Part shown: piece by piece, positions 33,401 through 43,489 of the stretch
Position numbering within the stretch: position 1 is the stretch's first letter
Layout of the letters: every line of letters starts with the position of its first letter
DNA from: Flavobacteriales bacterium UBA3477
GTDB lineage: Bacteria > Bacteroidota > Bacteroidia > Flavobacteriales > Schleiferiaceae
Length of the DNA stretch: 50,685 bases
Assembly: GCA_002378005.1 (NCBI GenBank)
Contig: DFQY01000018.1
Location: forward strand, 1 to 50,685
Direction: 5' to 3'
The notes under the pieces: model-generated
Told to the model about the DNA's origin: nothing
The model's input: only the letters and a program-made list of their open reading frames with translations
The model's database searches: none
Translations under genes and position numbers: made by a program

Positions 33401-34174
33401 ATGTCTCATACCTTTTATAAATACCACGGCGCCGGTAATGATTTTATCCTCTTCGACAACAGGTTGAGCAGGGTCCAATTATCTTCTGAGCGTATCGCCG
33501 AACTCTGCCACCGCAACTATGGCATAGGCGCGGACGGCTTGATGCTGCTAGAAAAGCCGCGCAAAGAAGGGGATGACTTTTACATGGTTTATTACAATGC
33601 AGACGGCAATGAAAGCACCATGTGCGGCAATGGCGGTCGTTGTATTGCAAAGTTTGCTCAAGACCTCGGCCTCATTCAGGATAAAGCCACCTTCACAGCC
33701 ATCGATGGTCCCCACTGGGCCACCTTTGATGACGACCAGGTAGCCCTTGGAATGGTCGATGCACCTGCCGTTGAAGAACGCCATGGAGGGTTGTTCATAA
33801 ATACAGGTTCTCCACATCATGTGGAAAACCGTATGGCTGGGCCCGATTTTGTTTCGGTGGCCCGCAACCTCCGCAACCTTTATGGCGCCGAAGGATGTAA
33901 TATCAACTTCATCCAAGCCTGCAATGACGAATTATCCATCAGGACCTACGAGCGTGGCGTAGAAGGGGAAACGCTCGCATGCGGCACTGGTGCGACCGGT
34001 GCGGCGATGGTCGCCGTGGCGAAGCAATGGGTATCCGCCGCACCAGTGAAACTCTATGCCCAAGGAGGAGTACTTGAGGTGGATTTCAAGGGTACAGGAC
34101 CCTTTACTGATGTGGTATTGAAGGGCCCTGCAGTGAAGGTGTTTGAAGGAACTGTAGAACTAGAACCGTTATGA
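33401..34174 (+). CDS. dapF: Diaminopimelate epimerase
   Basis: 257 residues. The two catalytic cysteines are C75 (MCGNGGRC) and C194 (ETLACGTGATG); GAGNDFILFD is at the N-terminus. It converts LL-DAP to meso-DAP for lysine and peptidoglycan synthesis. It overlaps the following GNAT gene by 4 nt (ATGA), making dapF-GNAT-mltG an operon. An imperfect -7 element (TAACTTTA) lies ~30 nt upstream. Confidence 0.96.
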   Translation: MSHTFYKYHGAGNDFILFDNRLSRVQLSSERIAELCHRNYGIGADGLMLLEKPRKEGDDFYMVYYNADGNESTMCGNGGRCIAKFAQDLGLIQDKATFTAIDGPHWATFDDDQVALGMVDAPAVEERHGGLFINTGSPHHVENRMAGPDFVSVARNLRNLYGAEGCNINFIQACNDELSIRTYERGVEGETLACGTGATGAAMVAVAKQWVSAAPVKLYAQGGVLEVDFKGTGPFTDVVLKGPAVKVFEGTVELEPL

Positions 34175-34683
34175 TACCTGTCAAAGATCTAGGCGTATTG
34201 CGCGCCCCGGAAGAGTCAGATTTGAAATGGCTTATGCATATTGAGAATGATTCCTCTATTTGGTACGTCAGTGTGACCAAGGAGCCGTACTCTATGCTGA
34301 ATCTGAGACAGTACTTGACGCGACACGAAAATTTAGTAGCACATGGCCAATTGCGTTTAATTCTTGACGTAGACGGCGATCCCGTGGGTGCGGTAGACTT
34401 GTTTGATTATGATCCTTTTACCAAGCGAGCGGGCGTAGGTATTATGATTGAGGAAAAACACCGTGGGAAGGGCTGGTCGAAATTGGCCCTAGAAACCATG
34501 GAGCATTATGCCTATAAGACTTTACATGTGGAGAATTTATATGCCCATGTGCCCATGATTAATGATGCCAGTCTTGCGTTATTTGAATCGTGCGGATTTC
34601 GTGAAGTAGGTGTACTCATGCATTGGATTTGGTGGGAAGGCGAGTACGTCGATGCCAAAATCTTTCAAAAGATTATTATATGA
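34171..34683 (+). CDS. GNAT family N-acetyltransferase (RimJ/RimL-like)
   Basis: 170 residues. The acetyl-CoA motif appears as GIMIEEKHRGKGWSKLALE (Q/RxxGxG/A-like), with the C-terminal ASLALFESCGFREVG typical of the family. The substrate is not predictable; SpeG or RimJ-like enzymes are the closest by appearance. Overlaps dapF by 4 nt upstream and mltG by 4 nt downstream. Confidence 0.85.
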   Translation: MIPVKDLGVLRAPEESDLKWLMHIENDSSIWYVSVTKEPYSMLNLRQYLTRHENLVAHGQLRLILDVDGDPVGAVDLFDYDPFTKRAGVGIMIEEKHRGKGWSKLALETMEHYAYKTLHVENLYAHVPMINDASLALFESCGFREVGVLMHWIWWEGEYVDAKIFQKIII

Positions 34684-35708
34684 GAAAGACCCTAGTGCTT
34701 CTGTTCGGCATCTTGGTGCCGGCGGCGATGATCTATATCGCTTATACCGGATACAATGTGGTCTTTGAACCTAATGTGAACGAGGCGAAATTACCTTATA
34801 AGCTGTTTGTGAAGGAAGGCACGACTGCTGAGCAGCTGTATGCACAGTTGTTAGAGGATGCGGTACTTTTGAATCCACAGGGATTTTTGATGCTGGCAAA
34901 AAATAAGGGGTTGACGAAGGTAAAATCTGGCCACTATGTGATTGAACAGGGTATGAGCAACAACACCTTGATCAATGCTCTGAAGGCGGGGTTGCAGAAG
35001 CCTATTCGGATTACCTTTAATAGTGCAGATAATTTGGCGGACCTCGCGGGGAAATTGGGCAAGCAGTTGCTTGCGGACAGTACCGACCTGTACAAGGCGT
35101 TGAAAGCGCCTATGGACGGATGGGAGGGACCCTTGGCCCTGGGTGCGTTTTTGCCGGATACCTATGAAGTCTATTGGAATGCCTCAGCTAAATCAATTGC
35201 GAACAAACTCTATCAAAACACCATCACCTTTTGGACGCCAGCGCGTATTGAACAAGCCGAAGCAATGAAAATGACGCCTGGGGAGATCAGCACCTTGGCC
35301 AGCATTGTCATGAAGGAAAGTTCTAAGGCCACCGATCGTCCCTTAGTAGCGCGATTGTATTTGAACAGATTGCAGAAGGGCATGAGACTCCAGGCGGATC
35401 CTACGGTCATTTTTGCGCTAAATGATTTGAATCCGGATCAGCCCGTGCGTCGAGTATTGACGCGTGATCTGAAGCTGGAGCATCCCTACAATACGTATGT
35501 CATTAAAGGATTGCCGCCGGGGCCTATTTGTGTGCCGGAAAAGGCGGCTTTGCTAGCGGTATTGGAGGCTCCCAAGCACGATTTCCTCTTTATGTGCGCG
35601 AATCCAGATAACCCCGGTTATCATGCTTTTGCGCGCAACTATGCGGGTCACTTGGTCAATCAGCGTCGTTGGACCCAGTATCTGGATTCGCAAAAAATTT
35701 ACCGATAA
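34680..35708 (+). CDS. mltG: Endolytic murein transglycosylase MltG
   Basis: 342 residues from the ATG at 34680, which overlaps the GNAT stop (ATGA); a longer in-frame start at 34623 lies inside the GNAT gene and adds a polar leader before the membrane helix, so it is rejected. Single N-terminal helix (~4-22), then a LysM-like subdomain (FVKEGTTAEQLYAQLLED) and the YceG catalytic domain, with ASIVMKES (catalytic Glu) and MRLQADPTVIFAL. It cuts nascent peptidoglycan strands in the periplasm and sets glycan length. Shares an operon with dapF, another cell-wall gene. Confidence 0.93.
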   Translation: MRKTLVLLFGILVPAAMIYIAYTGYNVVFEPNVNEAKLPYKLFVKEGTTAEQLYAQLLEDAVLLNPQGFLMLAKNKGLTKVKSGHYVIEQGMSNNTLINALKAGLQKPIRITFNSADNLADLAGKLGKQLLADSTDLYKALKAPMDGWEGPLALGAFLPDTYEVYWNASAKSIANKLYQNTITFWTPARIEQAEAMKMTPGEISTLASIVMKESSKATDRPLVARLYLNRLQKGMRLQADPTVIFALNDLNPDQPVRRVLTRDLKLEHPYNTYVIKGLPPGPICVPEKAALLAVLEAPKHDFLFMCANPDNPGYHAFARNYAGHLVNQRRWTQYLDSQKIYR

Positions 35709-35709
35709 C

Positions 35710-35742
35710 AATAAAACCGCGGCCAAGGGACGCGGTTTTATT
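35710..35742. terminator. Bidirectional terminator between mltG and clpB
   Basis: AATAAAACCGCG (35710-35721) with CGCGGTTTTATT (35731-35742), 12-bp perfect stem with a 9-nt loop, between two convergent genes. Confidence 0.88.
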
Positions 35743-35761
35743 GAATTCAGGTTGCCCGCTT

Positions 35762-38365
35762 TTAGGAGATGGGTAGGTCGACGTTTCTAAAGACCAGCTC
35801 CCCGTCAAAGGCATCCAAAAGAATCACATCGTCGGCATGTACCTTGCCTGCAATGATTTCTTTGCTCAGTGCATTGAGCACTTCGTTTTGAATGGCGCGT
35901 TTTACTGGTCGCGCACCGTATTGTGGATCCCAGCCGGCCTCGCTGAGGTGGGCAATGGCCTCTGGACTGGCCTCTAAGGTGATGTTCTGCTCGTTCAGGC
36001 GTCGCTTCACCACATTTAGTTGCAAGCCCACAATCTTACTCATTTCGCTTCTGTCGAGCGGGCTGAATACGCTGATTTCATCGATGCGGTTGATGAATTC
36101 TGGACGTACGACCTTTTGTAGTAGTCCAATAAGCTCAGGTTTCAATCTATTCATTAGAGTGCTGTATTCCGCGCCGTCGTATTGATCGATGGCTTCGTTG
36201 ATCAGATGAGAACCAATATTACTAGTCATAATCACCAAGGTATTCTTGAAGTTCACCGTGCGGCCTTTATTATCCGTCAGGCGGCCATCATCGAGCACCT
36301 GCAAGAGAATGTTGAATGTGTCAGGATGCGCCTTTTCAATCTCGTCCAGGAGTACGACGCTATAGGGCATGCGACGAACCGCCTCGGTTAATTGCCCCCC
36401 TTCATCGTATCCAACATATCCCGGAGGCGCACCCACCAATCTGCTCACGCTATGCTTCTCTTGGTATTCACTCATGTCAATACGCGTCATCGCCTGTTCA
36501 TCATTGAAGAGGTAAGCAGCGAGAGCCTTGGCGAGCTCAGTTTTTCCCACCCCGGTCGTTCCAAGTAATAGGAAGCTCCCAATCGGCTTATTAGGATCGC
36601 CCAAACCGGCTCTAGAACGACGTATCGCGTCGCTCACGGCACCAATTGCAGCTTCCTGCCCAACAACGCGCTTGTGGAGCTCTTCTTCCATGCGGAGTAG
36701 TTTCATGCGTTCACTTTCCAACATCTTCTGAACGGGAATGCCGGTCCAGCGGCCTACAACTTCCGCAATATCTTCCGCCGTCACTTCTTCTTTGATCATG
36801 GTACGCCCGCTATTTTCGAGATCTGCCTCGGCCTTATTCAGTTCGTTCTCCGCCTCTTGCATTAATCCATAGCGAATTTCAGCTACCCGGCCATAGTTGC
36901 CGGCTCGTTCCTCACGCTCCGCTTCGAGTTTAAATTGTTCCAAGCGTTCTTTGATCTCTTGAATGCGCTCTGCACTGTTTTTCTCACGCTCCCACACGGC
37001 ACTAAGGGCGTCGCGTTCCTCGTAAAGTTCGCTGAGCTCTGATTTAATGACCGCCAATTTCTTTCTATCGTCCTCACGCTTAATGCCTTCCTGCTCGATC
37101 TCGAGTTGAAGGATCTTGCGATCGAGGATGTCTAATTCCTCGGGCTTAGAGTTGATTTCCATCCGAATCTTTGAAGCGGCCTCGTCCATCAAGTCGATGG
37201 CCTTATCAGGTAGGAATCGATCGCTGATGTAACGGGAGCTCAATTCTACGGCACTAATGACCGCCTCATCCTTGATACGCACTTTATGGTGGGTTTCGTA
37301 TTTCTCTTTAATCCCGCGCAAGATGCTGATGCTGCTTTCCTGATCCGGCTCTTCTACCATCACTTTTTGGAAGCGGCGCTCTAAGGCCTTATCCTTTTCA
37401 AAATACTTCTGGAATTCGTCTAGTGTAGTGGCACCGATGGCTCTAAGCTCACCGCGGGCCAATGCTGGTTTGAGGATATTCGCTGCATCCATGGCGCCTT
37501 CGCTCTTGCCCGCACCTACCAAGGTGTGTATTTCGTCGATGAACAACAAGATATTGCCATCACTACTGGTCACTTCCTTGACCACGGCTTTCAAGCGCTC
37601 TTCAAATTCTCCCTTGTACTTCGCCCCAGCAATAAGGGCACCCATGTCCAGGCTGTACACAGTTTTATCCTTCAGGTTCTCAGGGGCATCGCCACTGAGA
37701 ATGCGTTGTGCCAATCCTTCGGCGATGGCGGTTTTCCCTACACCAGGCTCTCCCACGAGGATAGGGTTGTTCTTGGTGCGTCGAGAAAGAATTTGGAGTA
37801 CTCGACGAATCTCATCGCCGCGACCTATGACTGGGTCGAGTTTTCCTTCCTCGGCCATCTTGTTGAGGTTCTTGGCGTATTTATCCAAGCTGTTATAGGT
37901 GTTTTCGGCACCTGAACTGTTGGCATTGCGTCCTTTGCGCAAGCTTTCGATGGCACTTTCAACGAGTTTGGTAGTGAATCCGGCATCATTCAACATTTTA
38001 CCGGCGGCGCCCTTACTTTCTAGTAAGGCGAGCAGGAGGTGTTCAGTGGAGACAAAATCATCCTTCATGCCCTCGGCTTTTTGAACCGCCTTTTGAAGTA
38101 CGAAGGCTGCATCTCTACCCATGTAGGTTTCTCCGCCGCTAGAAGAGGTTGGTAGACCTTCATAGGCAGCTTCGAGCGTAGTATGTAATCTGTCCAATTG
38201 TATCTCGCCCTGCTGTGCCACAAAAGGCAATACGCTTTGGTCTTCTTTGAGTAAAGCCAATAATAGGTGAAGGGATTCCACCTGTGTATGTTGTTTGTCA
38301 GCGGCTATGAATTGCGCTTTAGCAATAATGCTCTGACTCTTGGTTGTGAATTTCTCTATGTTCAT
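35762..38365 (-). CDS. clpB: ATP-dependent chaperone ClpB
   Basis: 867 residues from the ATG at 38365 (MNIEKFTTKSQSII); a 16-residue upstream extension to 38413 is not conserved-looking and is rejected. Order: Clp N domains (~1-150), AAA1 with GEPGVGKTAIAEG, the middle coiled-coil domain (~400-525), AAA2 with GTTGVGKTELAKAL, and the C-terminal small domain. The long middle domain separates it from ClpA/ClpC, and there is no ClpP-binding loop evident. Disaggregase working with DnaK. Monocistronic, with ~220 nt of upstream non-coding DNA shared with the next T9SS gene's 3' end. Confidence 0.96.
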   Translation of the reverse strand: MNIEKFTTKSQSIIAKAQFIAADKQHTQVESLHLLLALLKEDQSVLPFVAQQGEIQLDRLHTTLEAAYEGLPTSSSGGETYMGRDAAFVLQKAVQKAEGMKDDFVSTEHLLLALLESKGAAGKMLNDAGFTTKLVESAIESLRKGRNANSSGAENTYNSLDKYAKNLNKMAEEGKLDPVIGRGDEIRRVLQILSRRTKNNPILVGEPGVGKTAIAEGLAQRILSGDAPENLKDKTVYSLDMGALIAGAKYKGEFEERLKAVVKEVTSSDGNILLFIDEIHTLVGAGKSEGAMDAANILKPALARGELRAIGATTLDEFQKYFEKDKALERRFQKVMVEEPDQESSISILRGIKEKYETHHKVRIKDEAVISAVELSSRYISDRFLPDKAIDLMDEAASKIRMEINSKPEELDILDRKILQLEIEQEGIKREDDRKKLAVIKSELSELYEERDALSAVWEREKNSAERIQEIKERLEQFKLEAEREERAGNYGRVAEIRYGLMQEAENELNKAEADLENSGRTMIKEEVTAEDIAEVVGRWTGIPVQKMLESERMKLLRMEEELHKRVVGQEAAIGAVSDAIRRSRAGLGDPNKPIGSFLLLGTTGVGKTELAKALAAYLFNDEQAMTRIDMSEYQEKHSVSRLVGAPPGYVGYDEGGQLTEAVRRMPYSVVLLDEIEKAHPDTFNILLQVLDDGRLTDNKGRTVNFKNTLVIMTSNIGSHLINEAIDQYDGAEYSTLMNRLKPELIGLLQKVVRPEFINRIDEISVFSPLDRSEMSKIVGLQLNVVKRRLNEQNITLEASPEAIAHLSEAGWDPQYGARPVKRAIQNEVLNALSKEIIAGKVHADDVILLDAFDGELVFRNVDLPIS

Positions 38366-38523
38366 AACAATAGGGTTTGGGTTCCGGTGATTTTCGGTCA
38401 AAGGATGTGCCAATGAAAATTGGACATAAGAAAAGGGGACACCTTGACTGAAAACCAGAGCCTTAGCTGAAATATTGACGTATTTGACGAGGATTTCCTG
38501 CCAATTTTACTGCTGGAATTGGT

Positions 38524-38564
38524 GAAAAAAACACCCCCGCAGGTCCGTAAACGCTGCGAGGGTG
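38524..38564 (-). terminator. Intrinsic terminator after the large T9SS gene
   Basis: CACCCCCGCAG (38532-38542) with CTGCGAGGGTG (38554-38564), ten pairs and one mismatch, 11-nt loop; minus strand exits into TTTTTTT. Confidence 0.8.
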
Positions 38565-38587
38565 AAAAAAATCTATCTATTGTTGCC

Positions 38588-41500
38588 TTACTCGACGATC
38601 AATCGTTGCGTGTCTGTACCTAGAGGAGTGACTGTCTCTACGAGGTACATACCGCTTGCCCAGCTTTGCGTATCCAGGGTGAAGGTTTGGATGCCCTCAT
38701 TGCCATGTACGGTACGCGTTTCAATAAGCTGTCCTTGCGTATTACGAACAGTAATAGTGATGTCCGCAGGGTTCTGGAAGCTCACTGGCAATTGTGCATA
38801 GCCTGTAGTCGGGTTAGGATGGATGTTTCCTACTCCGATATGAGATTCTAGTTCTTCTTGGCCTACGACGTAAATCTTATCCGTTTCGTCGGTTTTAAAG
38901 AAACAGAAATCATCAATAGCCCATCCTGCTTTGTTTATAGTTTCATCTGAACCGAATCTAAATCTAAAGATGGCGTTGCGTGCAGTATCTACTTGTACAT
39001 TAATCTTCGCTTGCTGCCAACCGTTGCTCAAACCAGTCCATCCTGGTTTATAGATATCCAATGCGGTTACAAAGCTGGTGTTGAACCAGGTCGCACCGAA
39101 GAGGTTTGTACCTACTGTATGCCATGTGATACCACCGTCAAAGGTTACGTCCACCGTTCCACCATCATGGTATATTTCAGTTGAGAAGGCGTGCATAAAC
39201 TCATACGTATAGGTTTGCCCAGAATCTAAAGCGAAAACCGGCGTATATAGAGCAGAGGAGTCCCTCTTCTTGTAATCAGCATCCAAATCAGTCATCCAAG
39301 CGTTGCTTCCGGAAAATGCACCTACTAAAGGCGCAATAGCCGGTGTACCTTCTTCCCAAGACGTTAAACCTTCCTTAACGAATGGATTAAGAGTTAACCA
39401 CGGAGCGAGAGAAGGATCTTCAAAGTCATTACAGTAACTACTGTCCACTGACATAACAATTTTATCTAATACTGTAATGTCCATACAGATTTGATCATCT
39501 GTTGGCTCTGCATCAGGCTTGTTATCTGGAAGAGAAGTTCGGACACAAACGTTATGAACACCACTGCTTGGATTAATCCAAGCTTGATCGAATTCATACC
39601 AATCTGCTTTCCGCGGGATTAACGGTGGAGAGAATACCACCTTCTCATTATTTGACCAGGTAGTACCACCATCAGTAGAGAACTGAACCAAACAGCTATC
39701 TAGTATCTTAGCACCGGTATTCTTGATTAAAACTTTTAAGTGATTGTTTTGGTCAGGAACCGGAAGATACTCAACAGTGGTGATTTCTACAGGAGCTGCA
39801 CTGTTTTGTGGGGGTATATAGACTTCTACTTTATCTATGTTCCAACCGTCCTTATTTCCTGAAGTTGTCTTTAAACGTGCTCTCAGAATCAAAGGTGCTT
39901 GAGAGAAATTCCAACTTGACAAAGGCCAAACGGAATATTGAGTCCCTAAATTTCCAATCCAAGCATCGCCTAGACCAGCGGTACCTGTATTGTACCAGTT
40001 TGTACTTACAACATTTTGTGGATCCCAAAAACCTAAGGTATTCCATGTGCCACCGCCTTGCCATTCGATAAGGGCTTGGTCACCGGTGCCAAGATCGATA
40101 TCATGAGTCAATCTTAGCTCAGCACCTGCTATGGTATCGAAACCAATGAATCGTGGGAAATACATAAACTCTTCGACATTCCCGGGAACATTCTGGTTTG
40201 GTCGAGAAGCATATCCGTTCTGACCGTTTAGAGCATTGATATTGTCAACTTCCCATAGATCCAAATGTCCTGATCCAAAGAATCCAGAAGAATTACCACT
40301 ACCGCATGATTCGAAGTCTTCTGTAAATCCTTGCTGTATATATAGTTCGGGCCAACCCGCTGATTTTCGATAAAGACTATCATTCCATGTGCTGTTATCC
40401 CCGTTTTGACTAGACCAGGCTTGTACTTCAAACGTACCTATAGGCCATACTACAGTATTAGAATTATCAATAGCCAACGCAGTGCTTCCAGGTGTAATAG
40501 ATGATGTATGACTGAAAGAATAAATAGAACTAATTCCTGCATTTGTTCCACAAAGGGGTGTTACAGAATAGTTCAATTGAACATTATTTTGTACGGCTGT
40601 GCCATAATTCTTAATTTCCAACTTAACTTTTTTCTGATTGGGTCCACTATTTAAATCAACTCGGACGCGAGGATTATCAATATCTACTACTCCAACATCG
40701 ACAGAGGCTTTGTCAGTAATAACAATATCATCAATAGCTATATCTGCGGCCACACCGAACCCAGTTTTTTGGCCAATGATTCTCAACTTTACGATATTGC
40801 CTGCTGAACTTAAATCAAGTTCAAAATAAGACCAAGGGTCTTTTTCATCGGTCATTGTTGCTAGTATTGGCGTTATGGGATTAGACCAAAAGTTTTCGCC
40901 GTCTTTTTTCCATTGAACGTTTAATGCACCGATATCTGCGCCATACATATGATAACGGAATTGAAGAACAGGCAGAGTCATTCCAGACAAGTCCAAACAC
41001 CTAGAAACTAAAGTGGCAGAAGTTGGACTAAGACCATAATCACCTTCTGCGACCAAATAATTTCCTGTACCACTAAAATCAGAAATAGGTCCGGATCCAA
41101 CTGTTGGAGTAAATTTATTTCCGACCATAAATGCAAAGTCACCTGAGTTACTCGCTGGTAATGGTGTAAACACATCGGTCGGGAAGGTGCCAGGATTAGC
41201 TACAGTATTTGAACCGGCTGTAACTCCAGCACCATCAAAGTTTAACACGTAAGGAAAAGTACTGTATGGCTCTTCATGAACGATGCGAATGGGCCCAATT
41301 GTATCATTGTTGTTAATTGAATCACCAGGTTGTTGAGTATATACCCATAAATCATAAAATCCGAAACCACTAAGATCCGGTCCAGTGAGGAAGGTGAAAT
41401 ATGTTGAATCACCAGTTTCTAAGGTCTTATTAGTAATATATTCGGTGTTATTGACATTAGTAATGCCCCCTGCTGTATTTGTATACTCATAATACCAGGT

Positions 41501-43363
41501 TACGGGTATACTATCCAAACTATTACAACCATTATTTTGTACCCACAGATCTAATGTTTCATTAGAGTTGTATGCACAGTATCCATTTATTGGATTGTAA
41601 ACATCTCTAATCGCAATATCTACTGGATCTGGTTCATAAACATTTATATTGTCTATAGCAATATCTCCCAAACTGCCGTTGCCTCTGACTCCAGTAAATA
41701 TGATACGAGCATAATTACCTGTGATATCATTAAGTGAAACGGAATACTTTTTATACGGATCGGACGATTTTGCTTGCTGTTGATTACTAATGCTTGTTAA
41801 GTTAACGATGGATGAAGAATTAAATCCGGTATCGACTAGAATTTCTAAATTTTGAATGTTAGCCCCATACATGTGATAATCGAATTCAAGAACCGCACAA
41901 GTTTTATTCCTGAGATCAATACAAGGCGTTACAATTTCAGCTTCATTATTTGGGGCGCCCTGATCCGCTTCAGTATACAGGTATTTCCCGGTACCTGACG
42001 ATGAAGCATCTCCAACAGGGCCAGTAAAATTAGAAGGCGTAGCACCTGAACGAATACACCAACCATAGCCAGCTGTGTTTTGATCTGGGTCCAAATCCCA
42101 ATTTTTACCATTTGGTGGATTTTGCCAAGGGAATTGTCCTCTATGCGTTACACCAGTAGTACCGTTGCCACTACCTGCAATCCAATAAGTCGCACTCTCA
42201 AAATCTTCAAAGTATGGAACCAGCGATGAATATGGAAATGTTGTGCCTGTCGTAACACCACAAATTGGAGGAAGACCTGGATCACGCCAAAACTTATATG
42301 TTGTGTATTGAGCAGATAAAATTGGATCTCGGACCGCATTAGGACAGGCACAGTCGAAAATCCTCACATACCACTCAATAGAATCATTGATGTTTATATT
42401 ATTGAATGTGTATGAAAATTCAGCCGAAGATGGGCAGCTTGCTGCTACAGACTTTGTCATTAGTGAATCAGTCCAATTACTCCATTGTCCCTGAGTGTAA
42501 TTAAATCTTCTTGAGTAAATACGAACATTCAAAACACCCACATTGTCTTCACCTTTAACACGCACATCTTGAGTTGGCATGTACCGAGCACCATTCGGTT
42601 TTGCTTGCACACTTACATTAATCCAATCTAGGGTGGGAGGTTGTAATTCACACGGTGCACCTTCAACCATAAGGTTATCTACAAACCAGCCCGCTAGCGC
42701 TGCTGGTGCAGGGGTACCATTCTTGTTCGACATAATAAATCGAATCTTACAATCGACATAACCATATTGCGAGTTAGTGCTATCATAAGTTCCTAGGTAG
42801 CTGCCTAGGTCAAAAGTTTCTCGCGCCCACCAGCTAGAGGTTGGCGTTGTGCCAGTGCTAGAAGGATTTGTAGTCACCCCACCCCAGTAAGGTATAAGTG
42901 CTGGAGCTGGATAGGAAAGCTCATTAAACCACCCCTGATTGGCGAATTGTGGACTTTCACCCCGGTAATGCGTACCGGTGAGGTTTACCCAAGTCAGTCC
43001 ATCGTCCTTAGACATCTGGATATAGGCTTTCTGGATGAATCGAATCTTACAAATGTGGTCGAAAGTGAATCGAACGTTGGTATAAGAGATGGTTGAGAAA
43101 GCATCTGTTTCGAAAATGATGGAATCACTAGAATAAATCTGTGTATGAAATGACATTCCTCCTGTGGTTTTGAGGAAGGATGTGTCATTCCATGATCTAG
43201 TGGCATTAGTTGAATCTGTATTGTAATTCGCGGCAATAGAGTCGGCCCCGAGGGTGCCATCAAAGTTTTCGGTAAAAACCGTGTCAATTGGTGGTGCGAA
43301 CTGCCCATATGCCAAGGGGGAAGCAAGGGCTACAAAAAGTACGGCTAGTAAGCTTTTCTTCAT
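38588..43363 (-). CDS. Giant secreted multidomain surface protein with T9SS sorting tail
   Basis: 1591 residues. Signal peptide 1-20 (ending AYG). At least two MAM/jellyroll-like modules are visible: ~383-577 with LEFDYHMYGANI, and ~703-905 with LQFRYHMYGADI. Each has a CIDL/CLDL strand before it and a DIAIDNI/DIAIDDI strand after it. A related module without YHMYG occupies ~28-235, and another near the C-terminus ends in AGWAIDDFCFF. Ig/CARDB-like linkers lie between. The last ~75 residues contain IHPNPTTGYAQLPV and form a type A T9SS sorting domain. No catalytic signature is seen, so an adhesin or surface-layer role is likely (inference). The interior is AT-richer than the surroundings (sampled 60-nt lines 40501 and 41221 have 21 and 23 G+C; lines 23221 and 36961 have 33 and 35). 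Confidence 0.88.
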   Translation of the reverse strand: MKKSLLAVLFVALASPLAYGQFAPPIDTVFTENFDGTLGADSIAANYNTDSTNATRSWNDTSFLKTTGGMSFHTQIYSSDSIIFETDAFSTISYTNVRFTFDHICKIRFIQKAYIQMSKDDGLTWVNLTGTHYRGESPQFANQGWFNELSYPAPALIPYWGGVTTNPSSTGTTPTSSWWARETFDLGSYLGTYDSTNSQYGYVDCKIRFIMSNKNGTPAPAALAGWFVDNLMVEGAPCELQPPTLDWINVSVQAKPNGARYMPTQDVRVKGEDNVGVLNVRIYSRRFNYTQGQWSNWTDSLMTKSVAASCPSSAEFSYTFNNININDSIEWYVRIFDCACPNAVRDPILSAQYTTYKFWRDPGLPPICGVTTGTTFPYSSLVPYFEDFESATYWIAGSGNGTTGVTHRGQFPWQNPPNGKNWDLDPDQNTAGYGWCIRSGATPSNFTGPVGDASSSGTGKYLYTEADQGAPNNEAEIVTPCIDLRNKTCAVLEFDYHMYGANIQNLEILVDTGFNSSSIVNLTSISNQQQAKSSDPYKKYSVSLNDITGNYARIIFTGVRGNGSLGDIAIDNINVYEPDPVDIAIRDVYNPINGYCAYNSNETLDLWVQNNGCNSLDSIPVTWYYEYTNTAGGITNVNNTEYITNKTLETGDSTYFTFLTGPDLSGFGFYDLWVYTQQPGDSINNNDTIGPIRIVHEEPYSTFPYVLNFDGAGVTAGSNTVANPGTFPTDVFTPLPASNSGDFAFMVGNKFTPTVGSGPISDFSGTGNYLVAEGDYGLSPTSATLVSRCLDLSGMTLPVLQFRYHMYGADIGALNVQWKKDGENFWSNPITPILATMTDEKDPWSYFELDLSSAGNIVKLRIIGQKTGFGVAADIAIDDIVITDKASVDVGVVDIDNPRVRVDLNSGPNQKKVKLEIKNYGTAVQNNVQLNYSVTPLCGTNAGISSIYSFSHTSSITPGSTALAIDNSNTVVWPIGTFEVQAWSSQNGDNSTWNDSLYRKSAGWPELYIQQGFTEDFESCGSGNSSGFFGSGHLDLWEVDNINALNGQNGYASRPNQNVPGNVEEFMYFPRFIGFDTIAGAELRLTHDIDLGTGDQALIEWQGGGTWNTLGFWDPQNVVSTNWYNTGTAGLGDAWIGNLGTQYSVWPLSSWNFSQAPLILRARLKTTSGNKDGWNIDKVEVYIPPQNSAAPVEITTVEYLPVPDQNNHLKVLIKNTGAKILDSCLVQFSTDGGTTWSNNEKVVFSPPLIPRKADWYEFDQAWINPSSGVHNVCVRTSLPDNKPDAEPTDDQICMDITVLDKIVMSVDSSYCNDFEDPSLAPWLTLNPFVKEGLTSWEEGTPAIAPLVGAFSGSNAWMTDLDADYKKRDSSALYTPVFALDSGQTYTYEFMHAFSTEIYHDGGTVDVTFDGGITWHTVGTNLFGATWFNTSFVTALDIYKPGWTGLSNGWQQAKINVQVDTARNAIFRFRFGSDETINKAGWAIDDFCFFKTDETDKIYVVGQEELESHIGVGNIHPNPTTGYAQLPVSFQNPADITITVRNTQGQLIETRTVHGNEGIQTFTLDTQSWASGMYLVETVTPLGTDTQRLIVE

Positions 43364-43402
43364 TCTTTATGCGTTTGTGTTAACTTACAACATGGGTAGT
43401 TA

Positions 43403-43410
43403 CAAATATA
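43403..43410 (-). promoter_or_regulatory. -7 element TATATTTG upstream of the large T9SS gene
   Basis: Exact TAnnTTTG on the minus strand, 40 nt upstream of the ATG at 43363. Confidence 0.5.
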
Positions 43411-43489
43411 TAAAAATGGGGATGCGCCCGACCTGAGACGAGAGAAAAGTGTAATTAAAATGCGTTAACGAAAGCGTTGGAGGAGTGAG

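Noticed and set aside
38397..38412. Sigma-54-like site (TGGCAC-N5-TTGA on the minus strand) upstream of clpB
   Set aside because: The -12 element has A instead of the key C, there is no evidence for an activator, and one such match is expected by chance in this much DNA.
38366..38413. Longer N-terminus of ClpB
   Set aside because: The 16 extra residues are Pro/Asn/His-rich and precede the conserved family start at 38365.
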